NCBI GenBank assembly: GCA_039621445.1
Contig: CP154957.1
Location: 25,024,938 to 25,088,937 of the forward strand
Source: Euglena gracilis
Taxonomy: Eukaryota; Euglenida; Euglenophyceae; Euglenales
DNA length: 64,000 nt
Direction of reading: 5' to 3'
The translations under genes and the position numbers were made by a program. How positions within the stretch are numbered: position 1 is the stretch's first letter; the number at the start of each line of letters is the position of its first letter. The notes beneath the pieces were generated by a model that was given only the letters and a program-made list of their open reading frames with translations, searched no databases and was not told the DNA's origin. Below are positions 57,623 through 64,000 of the stretch, piece by piece.

Positions 57623-60600
57623 AGTGTTAAGTTTAGTATCCCCCCGGGGGGGGTACTAAATTTGACACCGGGTTGGGCACCCCCGTTATTGAAGGTATAG
57701 GGTTAGGTGCGCACATGCTAATTTGCGCTACATGGCTACGTTGCGCTAATCGGCTATGTTGCGCAACATAGCCGATTAGCGCAGCGTTGCCAATTAGCGC
57801 AAATCAGCATGTGCGCACCTAACCCTATACCTTCAATAACGGGGGTGCCCAACCCGGTGTCAAGTTTAGTACCCCCCCGGGGGGGGGGGTACTAAACTTA
57901 ACACTTGCCATATATACATATATATATATGTATATGTATATGTATATATATCTCTCTCTATCTATATATAGATATATAGATATATAGATATATATATATA
58001 TATATATCTGCCTCCGACACGAGCCTGCACCCACAGTGGTTTGGTTTCCTGGGCATCTCCAGTGGCAAGGGGATTGCAGTGGTCTCGACAGTGGTGCTTG
58101 GGGCCACAGCGGGAAGGAAGCACCACTGCTACTGACGGACAGGGATGGATGCCGCTGCAGTAATGGCAGGCATTGGTGGCCCTGGCCAGGAGGCCACTGT
58201 CCAAAACGTACTGGCGGCAGCCTCCCCGGTCTCGACCCAGAATCCGGTCGAACAATGCACGCAAGAAGGTGGAAAGCGGGGGAGACCAGATGGGTCAGGT
58301 GGAGGCTGTGCGGGGGACCTGCGTGGACTTCCCGCTTCCCGTGGGCCCTGCGTTATGCACGGCGGGCAGTCAGAGACCATCCCCGCTGGGAACAATTTCC
58401 AGAAAAGGAGGCATGGGCCCTCGCAAGCTCCTTCCTCCTTCCCTCCCTCCGCTCCATTCCGTGCGTGCGAGGAACAGCCGAACAGGCCCCGTGGGCCGCA
58501 CACCGTCGAGGATGACCACCCGGTGCTGAGCCAGCGCGGCAAGGATCTCCTCCCGGTGCCGGCGGATCGGCAGCGAGCGCCGCTGCGGCTCGAGCTCCCG
58601 GCGCTTCGCCTCGTCCACGGCGTAGGCGGCGGTCGGGGACGGGATGGCGTGCCGGTGGGCGGCCCGGCGGCGGGCGGCGGCGGCGCTGAGGCGCTGCAGG
58701 GAGGCCTGCGGCCAACGGCGGACAGGGGTGTGGTGCAACGCCCCTGAGGACGACTGTCCTTTGCATCCTCAAGGGTATTAGAGCATTCGTCCAGAAACGT
58801 TGAGGAAAGGCTAGCCATCGCCTGAATAGTGAGTCGGATCCCAGGTGGACCCACACAAGCAAGGATTTGGAATGCAATAATGAGCCGTAATTTTTGTTTG
58901 ATCAACGAATGAGTTGCTGGGAAGTTATTGGAAAAGTGCAGTTGTGGTCGCTGGGTCTTCTAAAGATCACGGGGGTCGACGCCTACACCCACCCAGGGAG
59001 GGGGTGTGGCACGGGAGGACCCATGGGGGTCCGAAAATTTTTGGAGCGCATTGATTGGAGCACATTGGTGGGAATTGGTGGGAAACCCCCATCCCCAGAG
59101 TCATCATCCCCAGGGTCAGGCTTGGACCAGACATTCATTTAATGTGGCTCACAAAAGACGTGTGAACCACAAATATTTTTTTGGTGTCCACAGGTGAACC
59201 ACAATAATTTTTTTGGTGTCCACAAGTGAACCACAAAATTTTTGTTGGTGTCCACAGGTGAACCACAAAACTCTTTTTGGGTGTTTACAAAATTTACAAA
59301 ATTTACAAAATTACAAAAATTTACATTACAAAATGTTTTCTTGCCCACAAAACTTGATTGAGGGTCGAAAAAAATTAAATTTTACAACTAAAAGTGGATT
59401 GATCTTTAGACACCTCAGCCACATTGTGGGCCTTGGCCCCGGCTCAATCCGTAAAAGAAAGAGTGGCAGGGAATCACACCCCACAGCCACTCCCTCGTAC
59501 CGCCATGCAGAACCCATTATGTGTGCGGAATCCGCCCGTGCTAACATGGTTTGTGCACAAATATGATATAAACCCCCACTTATAAACCCCCGGGGGTTTA
59601 ATGGATCCGGTTTGGTTGGCCGGCCGAAGGGGGGGGTTAGAGGTGGGGGGGTCGCTGAGCTCTTATCCCTTTATGGGTAAGAGCGAAGCTTACCACCGGC
59701 GAAAACCCCCCCCGCCCACGCCCCCCCCGCGCCCCCCCCCCCCCCCCCCCCCCCCCCGGGTCGGGGCCACCTCGGGAACCGACGGATTATCACCATGATC
59801 CCGGCCCGGTTCCCAGATTTTTTTTTTTCAGTCGCGAGCGACTGGATTCCTAGTTTCCGAATCACCCGGAGTTGACCCCCAACTCCCCACCAGGCCCGAG
59901 TTATTCACGCACGAAGGGGTCCAAACTGGGTAGGATTTACCCGCCCCCCCCTGGATAAGCCCCCCCCCCCCCTTTGGACTCTGCCATTTCGGCCAAAAAA
60001 ATGTCAATTTTCAAAATATCTCCAAAATGAAGCCAAATCAAAGGAAATGTCCGGAGACCTAAATTGAAGCCCTTGGAACGCCCCATCCACCGGTATTTGA
60101 TTTCCCCGCAACTCCCCGCCTGGCCCGAGATACGGCCGTTTTCGGCCAACTTGGGCCGTTTTGTACACTTTTTCCACTGTCCGACTTAGCCGTTTTCAGC
60201 CAAAATTCGGCCAAAAATCAATAGTTTCAAAAATTTTCCAAAATGAAGCAAAATCAAAGGAAATGTCCGGAGACCTAATTTGAAGCCCTTGGAACACTCC
60301 CTCCATCTACCGGTATTTTGATTTCCCCACAACTGTTCGCGTAGCCCGAGATACGGCTGTTTTTCAGCCGATTCTGGCCATTTTGTACACTTTTTCCACT
60401 GGTGGACTTAGCCGTTTTCGGCCAAAAAATATCGAAAAAAAATTTTTACCCAAAACCATGCTTCTTGGCCTCCCAGACCCGGAAAAAGGGTTTTCGGGCC
60501 GAAAATGGGCGTTTTTCGACCATCATGGCCATCATGACCCGTGATGGCCATGATGCGCATCATGACCCATGATGGCCATCATGACCAATGATGGCCATCA

Positions 60601-63053
60601 TGACCCACGATGGCCATCATGACCCATGATGGCCATCATGACCCATGATGCGCATCATGACCCATGATGGCCATCATGACCCATGATGGCCATCATGACC
60701 CATGATGCGCATCATGACCCATGATGGCCATCATGACCCATGATGGCCATCATGACCCATGATGGCCATCATGACCCATGATGCCAATCATGGGTCATGA
60801 TGGCCATCATCACCCATGATGCCCATCATGACCCATGATGCCCATCATGACCCATGATGCCCATCATGACCGAGGATGCCCATCATGACCAATGATGGGC
60901 ATCATGGGTCAAAAAAGTCGGAAAAAAATCGAAATATTTTTTTTGCCCGAAACGATGTTTCTGGGCCTCCCGGACCCGGAAAAACTGTTTCTGAGCCGAA
61001 TATGAGTGTTTTTCGACCCTCCAAAAACACTCCAAAACGGGGTTGGCGCCCCGTTTTGGGCCGCCAACCCATTGACTTTGGGTCAAAACGGGGTCAAAAA
61101 AGTCGAAAAAAATCGAAAAAAAATTTTTGCCCAAAACGATGTTTTTTGGCCTCCCGGACCCGGAAAAACTGTTTTTCAGCCGAAAATGAGCGTTTTTCGA
61201 CCCGCCAGCGCCCCGTTTTGGGCCGCCAACCCATTGACTTGGGGCCAAAACCGGGTCAAAAAAGTCGAAAAAAATCGAAAAAAAAATTTTGCCCAAAACG
61301 ATGTTTTTTTGGCCTCCCGGACTCAGAAAAACCGTTTTTGAGCCGAAAACGAGCGTTTTTCGACCCGCCAGCGCCCCGTTTTGGGCCGCCAACCCATTGA
61401 CTTCAGGCCAAAACCGGGTCAAAAAAGTGGAAAAAAATCCAAAAATTTTTTTTGCCCAAAACGATGTTTTTTGTTTGGCCTCCCGGACTCAGAAAACCCG
61501 TTTTTGAGCCGAAAATGAGCGTTTTTCGACCCGCCAGCGCCCCGTTTTGGGCCGCCAACCCATTGACTTTGGGTCAAAACAAGGTCAAAAAAGTCGAAAA
61601 AAATCGAAAAAAATTTTTGCCCAAAACGATGTTTTTTGGCCTCCCGGACCCAGAAAAACTGCTTTTGAGCCGAAAACGAGCGTTTTTCGACCCGCCAGCG
61701 CCCCGTTTTGGGCCGCCGACCCAGTGACTTTGGGTCAAACCCGGGTCAAAAAAGTCGGAAAAAATCGAAAAAAAATTTTTGCCCGAAACGATGTTTTTTG
61801 GCCTCCCGGACCCAGAAAAACTGCTTTGAGCCGAAAACGAGCCGCCGGCCGGACCGCCGGGCCGCCGGGCCGCCGGCCGGACCGCCGGGCCGCCGGGCCG
61901 CCGGCCGGACCGCCGGGCCGCCGGGCTGCCGGCCGGGCCGCCGGGCCGCCGGCCGGACCGCCGGGCCGCCGGGCCGCCGGGCTGCCGGCCGGGCTGCCGG
62001 GCCGCCGTGCCTCCAGCCCGCCGGCCGGGCCGCCGGGCCGCCAGGCCGCCGGCCGGGCCGCCGGGCCGCCGGCCGGGCCCGGGCCACCGGCCGGGCCACC
62101 GGGCCGCTGGGCCGGGCCGCCGGGCCGTCGTGCCGCCGGCCGGGCCGCCGGGCTGCCGGGCCGTCGGGCCGCCGGGCCGGGGTCAATGAAGGGGTGGGGG
62201 CGCGCTTATAAAGAGCTCAGCACTATTCAAAACCTGGTTATAGGTCCCGGAATCGTTGGTGAAAATCCGACCCCCCAAAATGACCACGAAACCCCCCAAA
62301 TTTGGACAAAAAATGACATTTTTGATGATGGTCGGTCTCAAAAAATTGCCAAAAAATTAGTTTTTGGGTGGTTTGCGGCCGACAAATCCGTCCCCAGCGA
62401 CTTTTATTTTGTTTTCCTCAGGGGTTCATCAATCCCAGTTTGGTTGGTCGGCCCGAAGGGGGGGGGGGTAAAAGTGGGGGGGTTATAATTGGGGGGGATA
62501 TACTCCATTCTCATGTGTTGTAACAGTGCGAGTCCTGTACTGAGTTGTTGGCATCGCATTCCTTTTTTTCCCAGCACCTGAGACCATTGGATGCTGCTGA
62601 ATTGATGAAAAATCGAACACCACATTTCAATCACTGAGGCTGCACTCTCCGCCTTCTCCGGCTCCTCCCGAGGAAGTCGTTGGACAAACATGTTCAAAGA
62701 AGGTTGCTTCATTGCTGCGGTGGGAAAATTTTTTGGTGTCCACATGTGAACCACAAATATTTTTTTGGTGTCCATACGTGAACCACAAATTTTTTTTGGT
62801 GTCCACACATGAACCACAAAAAAATGTTTGGTGTCCACAGTGAACCACAAAATAACAACCTTGGTGTACCACACTAAATGAATGTCTGGCTTGGACCCCC
62901 ACCACCACCACCAACCGTCAAAAATGTGCTGAGTGCGGACGGCTCACACCGCCGCCTGGGCGACCGCCTCCTGGAGGGCGGCCAGCGGGGCGTCCGCCAT
63001 CGTGAGGGAGTCGGAGCAGTACTGCGGCTCCCGGCCGTCGTCCCGCAGCGGCG
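40553..63053 (-). CDS. DExH-box RNA helicase, DHX36/DHX57-like (5' end outside window)
   Basis: ATP-dependent RNA helicase of the DEAH/RHA group, unwinding RNA or RNP structures. Exons in transcript order, minus strand: 62950-63053, 58504-58705, 58319-58347, 58133-58210, 57278-57488, 56904-57095, 54094-54235, 53734-53858, 52887-53207, 52473-52648, 51834-51914, 50822-50912, 50660-50704, 50339-50379, 48995-49158, 48495-48640, 47620-47710, 46786-46891, about 46386-46415 (tentative), 46163 to about 46270, 45417-45586, 44623-44724, 41194-41312, 40553-40652 with stop. Except near 46 kb, each junction keeps reading phase. Domain order is RecA1 ([17 protein letters not shown]), acidic insert, RecA2 ([16 protein letters not shown]), HA2 and OB fold, as in the family. 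About 950 residues are visible. The first exon starts in phase 2, so more N-terminal sequence lies beyond 64,000. Family assignment is firm; the orthologue is not. Confidence 0.9.
41587..44579. mobile_element. 2.99-kb TIR element rich in GCGCAAATGCGC palindromes
   Basis: TIR CTTAGGCGGCCGGATTCGCA at both ends in inversion, extending with differences to about 32 bp. The 5-bp flank TGGAT is repeated. The interior has a dozen or more TTGCGCAAATGCGCGCACCA-type inverted words at 41,990-42,430, 43,390-43,690 and 43,830-43,900. No transposase is recognised. It lies in the helicase intron between 41,312 and 44,623. Confidence 0.72.
44623..46415 (-). CDS. Helicase OB-fold exons
   Basis: 45417-45586 ([16 protein letters not shown], then [20 protein letters not shown]) and 44623-44724 ([18 protein letters not shown]) match the OB-fold strands that close the RNA channel in DEAH helicases, and join in phase 0. 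Upstream, [20 protein letters not shown] with donor at 46163 fits the pre-OB helix (N..RLI.AV), and LLNAVRLA at about 46386-46415 fits the segment before it. Phases between 46415 and 45586 do not close with the sites I can see, so one small exon or a shifted boundary is missing there. Confidence 0.75.
46786..49158 (-). CDS. Helicase HA2 / winged-helix and ratchet exons
   Basis: Four exons with chained phases. 48995-49158 is [20 protein letters not shown] to SLTPLG. 48495-48640 is [20 protein letters not shown] to [10 protein letters not shown]. 47620-47710 includes [14 protein letters not shown]. 46786-46891 is [20 protein letters not shown]. These match the helicase-associated domain: the LTPLG turn, the MP..P.L...L helix, the D-H-x-LLNAY-x-W-like segment and the FC..n.LS..TM.ei helix. 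Microsatellites, a family-A and a family-C element fill the introns. Confidence 0.9.
46961..47533. repeat. Compound microsatellite: CACAA, CCACA, CGCAA, CAAGCA, CA
   Basis: Successive blocks of five- and six-base units with sharp switches, ending in (CA)n. Lies in helicase intron 46,892-47,619. It generates the longest open frames of the region on both strands, none of them coding. Confidence 0.97.
47809..48394. mobile_element. Family C (hAT-like MITE), long copy
   Basis: TIR CAGGGCAGAACGGGAA, identical at both ends. Flanks GGCCCCGG and GGCCCGGA agree if one C is slipped. G/C-tract pairs lie just inside each end and the middle is AT-rich. It occupies most of helicase intron 47,711-48,494. 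Confidence 0.75.
48677..48920. mobile_element. Family A (hAT-like MITE), copy 4
   Basis: 244 bp, TIR CAGGTGTTGTTTTAAGACCG and inverted CAGGGTTTTTTTTGTCTTGG; duplications GGCAAAAG and GTCAAAAG differ at one base. It makes up most of the 354-nt helicase intron 48,641-48,994. Confidence 0.8.
49181..49354. repeat. (CA)n to (CGCA)n microsatellite
   Basis: About 85 bp of CA followed by about 80 bp of CGCA. It abuts the 3' splice side of helicase exon 48995-49158 and the left end of family-B copy 2. Confidence 0.97.
49355..50075. mobile_element. Family B (hAT-like MITE), copy 2, expanded
   Basis: Begins CAGGCATTTGCTTAAGGACC directly after the CA/CGCA microsatellite. Bases 49,360-49,720 follow copy 1 closely. 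A second, diverged CTAGC-rich block runs to about 50,070, with no recognisable right TIR. It may be a nested insertion or a partial duplication. It lies in helicase intron 49,159-50,338. Confidence 0.7.
50339..52648 (-). CDS. Helicase RecA2: motifs IV-VI, split by a transposon-derived intron
   Basis: Exon 52473-52648 carries [17 protein letters not shown] (motif IV) and [10 protein letters not shown] (motif IVa). Its best donor is AAG/GC, giving GQRK joined to [20 protein letters not shown] (motif V, 51834-51914). Exon 50822-50912 gives TQQYNPKT and ends QRRGRA (motif VI arginine fingers). Exon 50660-50704 continues [15 protein letters not shown]. Exon 50339-50379 gives [14 protein letters not shown], entering HA2. 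The last two are separated only by a family-A transposon and its duplicated flanks. Without the insertion the frame reads [12 protein letters not shown]; using the GT and AG outside the duplication drops GFQRLP but stays in frame. Confidence 0.88.
50397..50650. mobile_element. Family A (hAT-like MITE), copy 5, forming a helicase intron
   Basis: 254 bp, perfect 8-bp duplication GTTGGAAA (389-396 and 651-658 of the 50-kb block). TIR GAGGGGTTTTTTAAAGACC and inverted CAGGGGTTTTTTTTTAGTC. It splits the motif VI to HA2 coding sequence. The nearest usable splice sites (GT at 50,659, AG at 50,380) define an intron only 26 bp longer than the element. Confidence 0.9.
52887..53207 (-). CDS. Helicase exon with long acidic insert
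   Basis: This is the longest exon of the gene (321 nt). It starts with a Gly-rich turn, then has about 65 residues dominated by Asp, Glu and Ser, with runs such as [14 protein letters not shown] and [15 protein letters not shown]. It closes with [20 protein letters not shown], which aligns with the helix that begins RecA2 in DHX36/DHX57 relatives. The acidic stretch looks disordered; it could be a protein-interaction or phosphorylated segment (inference). Confidence 0.85.
53734..54235 (-). CDS. Helicase RecA1-RecA2 linker exons
   Basis: Exon 54094-54235 encodes [20 protein letters not shown], the conserved stretch after SAT that ends RecA1 in DExH helicases. Exon 53734-53858 encodes a linker beginning [18 protein letters not shown] and ending PPVLEP. 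Phases chain correctly on both sides: 1 in and 2 out, then 2 in and 1 out. The second exon is recognised by phase and codon composition rather than by a motif. Confidence 0.8.
54705..55013. mobile_element. Inverted-repeat element with GAATTTTG ends
   Basis: Ends CTACCGGGG...GAATTTTG and its inverse, with AGAGAAAATTTGC inside each. A direct pair of TTTCGCGGGATTCCTTAAAA blocks lies at about 54,775 and 54,905. About 310 bp. No convincing target duplication. It lies in the helicase intron upstream of 54,235. Confidence 0.6.
55014..56903. other. Helicase intron without recognised content
   Basis: AT-average sequence with A-runs, no TIR pair, microsatellite or open exon that I can support. It separates motif III from the GRTYPVRDF exon. 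Confidence 0.55.
56904..57488 (-). CDS. Helicase RecA1: motifs Ia, Ib, II (DEVH) and III (SAT)
   Basis: Exon 57278-57488 opens [20 protein letters not shown] (motif Ia, RNA backbone contact) and contains [12 protein letters not shown] (motif Ib). Exon 56904-57095 begins with [16 protein letters not shown], the Walker B DExH motif, and continues to [16 protein letters not shown] (motif III, coupling ATPase to unwinding). The shared junction splits a Gly codon after its first base. DEVHER rather than DEAD places the protein in the DExH branch. All expected residues are present, so the ATPase should be active. Confidence 0.92.
57559..57618. repeat. (TA)n tract
   Basis: About 60 bp of alternating TA directly left of the palindromic element; a related TATATA/TAGATA tract (57,911-58,008) lies on its right. 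Confidence 0.95.
57619..57910. mobile_element. Near-perfect 290-bp palindrome (foldback MITE)
   Basis: The two halves are reverse complements, from GGCAAGTGTTAAGTTTAGTA at the left to its inverse at the right, with centre GGCTATGTTGCGCAACATAG near 57,763. Differences are few and concentrated in the G/C tracts and near the centre. It sits in TA-repeat DNA, so a TA target duplication (Tc1/mariner-like) is possible but cannot be proven. Confidence 0.8.
58133..58705 (-). CDS. Helicase RecA1 start, including a 29-nt P-loop micro-exon
   Basis: Three exons. 58504-58705 is a basic helical lead-in ending RVVILDG, phase 1. 58319-58347 is a 29-nt micro-exon that completes that Gly and encodes PTGSGKSTQ, the Walker A motif that binds ATP phosphate. 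58133-58210 continues [12 protein letters not shown], the helix after motif I. Family members normally read STQ(V/L)PQ(Y/F) here, so either three residues are lost or the donor lies a little further on; the third exon's 3' limit is also inferred. The P-loop sits in none of the longer open frames, and phase alone identifies it. Confidence 0.8.
59145..59345. repeat. Subterminal array, about 36-bp unit (left)
   Basis: Four units of GGTGTCCACAxGTGAACCAC followed by an A/T run, then a short AATTTACAAA array. The same unit recurs in direct orientation near the other end of the MULE-like element (62,723-62,860, five units). Confidence 0.8.
59930..60400. repeat. Two-copy tandem, about 216-bp unit
   Basis: AAATGAAGCCAAATCAAAGG and GAAATGTCCGGAGACCTAA recur at about 60,024 and 60,240, with CCCGAGATACGGC near the end of each unit. 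Lies inside the MULE-like element. Confidence 0.75.
60520..60910. repeat. 19-bp minisatellite built on a 14-bp palindrome
   Basis: About 20 tandem units of GGCCATCATGACCCATGAT. The junction ATGATGGCCATCAT is its own reverse complement; variants carry GCGC or CCC in place of GGCC. Lies inside the MULE-like element. Confidence 0.9.
60900..61840. repeat. Satellite, about 163-bp unit, six copies
   Basis: The word GGGTCAAAAAAGTCG recurs near 60,907, 61,091, 61,253, 61,416, 61,583 and 61,742 (spacing 159-184). Each unit also carries GATGTTTTTTGGCCTCCCGG and CGTTTTGGGCCGCC. Long frames run through it only because units lack stops. Confidence 0.88.
61840..62180. repeat. G/C-only GCCGGGCCGCCGG array
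   Basis: About 340 bp, almost free of A and T, made of short CCGGGCCGCC/CCGGCCGG units in irregular order. It follows the 163-bp satellite. Strong hairpin potential. Confidence 0.85.
62950..63053 (-). CDS. Helicase exon, N-terminal to RecA1
   Basis: This 104-nt open exon has acceptor CGCAG/CG and donor GCG/GTGTGAG. It reads [20 protein letters not shown] followed by an Ala/Leu/Gln-rich helix of 14 residues. It ends in phase 0, and the next supported exon (58,705) begins in phase 0, giving an uninterrupted frame into the helicase core. I therefore assign it to the helicase although no family motif lies in it. The intervening 4.2-kb intron holds the MULE-like element. Confidence 0.6.
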
Positions 63054-64000
63054 CTGCGATGAGGCAGCAGAGGGGCCAGGCTCTTGGTCCACGCGTTGAA
63101 AGAGGGGGGGGGAGACCGGCCGGTGGGCCTCACCAGGGAGTGGAGGGTGCACCAACCCTGCGGTCGGGCTGGGCCAGCGGACGCCCTGAATGCGATTTCC
63201 CGATCCACATGGCGTGACTTTCCGGTCCCAAACGCTGCTTCTCGGCATGAATCATTGATCTTTCTCGCAGGTGGAATTGCTTTGCGCACAGCAAAAAAAA
63301 CAACGGAATAAAACCAAAAAAAATATGCAACCCACCACGTGTATCCCCCTCCCTTCCTCCCCTACCGACCCGACCAAACTGGGACACCCAGCGGACTTTA
63401 TGCTCTTGGGTGTTGTTGTAAATGGGGAAATATGTAGTGGTAATATTTCTTTTGGGGGGTGAGACCTTACTCAATTTGGATCTGATCTGCAAAGAGCATG
63501 GAAATTCAAAATCTTAAATAAAAACTTTTGTTGGGTTTGCGCTGAATGTGTGAGGGTAAGGATGGGCCAAATTTTGGTCAAATTTAGGGACCAAGTCAAG
63601 CCGGAAGGTAGGTGCCCGTTTTGGAAGATTCTTTTGAAAGCACCTTTTCCCAAATTTTTCCAAAATTCGGCCTAAACTCGGCCTTACGTGGTCCTAAACG
63701 GGGCCGAAGTTATTCCTAAATTCCCTAAACTGGGACACCCACAGAAGTCCAGCCGTAACCCTAACTCTATCCAATAATAAAATAGCCCCAACTTTCCCAA
63801 AAAGTGGGAATCCGGAGGAATTATTGGGACCCCCCCTGGAGGTCCCTGGGTGGGGGGTGGGTTAGGGTTCCTGGCTGCCCACTGGAAAACATGAATTCCT
63901 TATTCCCGATTCTAGCGCATTTCCCAGGCGCTGCGGACCGAAATGGGAGCCAGGTGGAGCCATCAAAAGAAACTGTGGGGCCTGAAGGGGGGGGTGGGGG
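63054..64000. other. Upstream helicase intron, continues past the edge
   Basis: No further exon with splice sites and coding composition is seen. Decayed CCTAA words occur near 63,750. The next helicase exon should lie beyond 64,000. Confidence 0.5.

Larger units (their letters stand above)
59129..62887. mobile_element. MULE-like element with 10-bp duplication, carrying satellites
   Basis: Termini AGACATTCATTTAATGTGG (129-147) and inverted AGACATTCATTTAGTGTGG at 62,887. The perfect flanking 10-mer GGCTTGGACC appears at 59,119-59,128 and 62,888-62,897. Duplications of 9-10 bp are typical of Mutator-like elements. No transposase frame is visible. Inside are two subterminal arrays, a palindromic minisatellite, a 163-bp satellite and a GC-only array. 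It accounts for most of the 4.2-kb helicase intron. Confidence 0.8.

Noticed and set aside
60520-60910. CRISPR-like regular repeats
   Set aside because: No unique spacers, unit only 19 bp, and the context is eukaryotic with spliced genes.
61547-62488. 313-residue Pro/Gly/Arg frame and related frames to 60,876
   Set aside because: Satellite unit and GC-only array without stops; the repeated peptide mirrors the DNA repeat and lies within a transposon.

Overview
This is a eukaryotic nuclear window from a GC-rich, intron- and transposon-dense genome, most likely a protist or alga. It holds a hybrid-histidine-kinase relative, a protein type absent from animals. Exons are 29-330 nt with GC-rich third positions, and introns are usually GT-AG with an unusual number of GC-AG. 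Homopolymer G/C tracts, simple repeats and TIR transposons fill much of the non-coding DNA. I cannot name the species. Every gene I can support lies on the minus strand, so transcription reads from high to low coordinates.

Right to left: (1) a DExH-box RNA helicase of the DHX36/DHX57 type, 63,053 down to 40,553, its 5' end beyond the right edge; nearly every exon joins its neighbour in phase. (2) An RRM-SURP-CID splicing factor of the CHERP/SR140 type, about 39,297 to 31,873. (3) A spliced BED/CGGBP1-like zinc-finger relic of a hAT-type transposon at 30.5-31.2 kb. (4) A hybrid histidine kinase, 27,477 to 22,259, in which every catalytic box is degenerate: a pseudokinase with two pseudo-receivers and no sensor domain. 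(5) An OTU deubiquitinase of the A20/TRABID/Cezanne class, about 15.4 to 11.2 kb, possibly with further exons at either end. (6) Isolated exon-like islands at 8.2 kb, 3.7 kb and 0.1 kb that I cannot assign.

Mobile elements. Three families of small non-autonomous elements have CAGG-type termini and 8-bp target duplications, as in hAT transposons: family A (5 copies), family B (4 copies, 2 degraded) and family C (2 copies plus fragments). Two introns are almost exactly one element long: helicase intron 50,380-50,659 (family A, perfect duplication) and kinase intron 24,723-24,924 (family B, TIRs supplying a GC donor and an AG acceptor). This is introner behaviour, caught at a young and an old stage. 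A 3.76-kb MULE-like element with a perfect 10-bp duplication (59,129-62,887) carries satellite arrays inside a helicase intron. A 2.99-kb TIR element (41,587-44,579) and a near-perfect 290-bp palindrome (57,619-57,910) sit in other helicase introns.

Gene relationships: helicase and CHERP-like factor both act on RNA, but nothing beyond shared strand links the neighbours. The window reads as a co-directional gene row whose introns are being built and enlarged by transposons.
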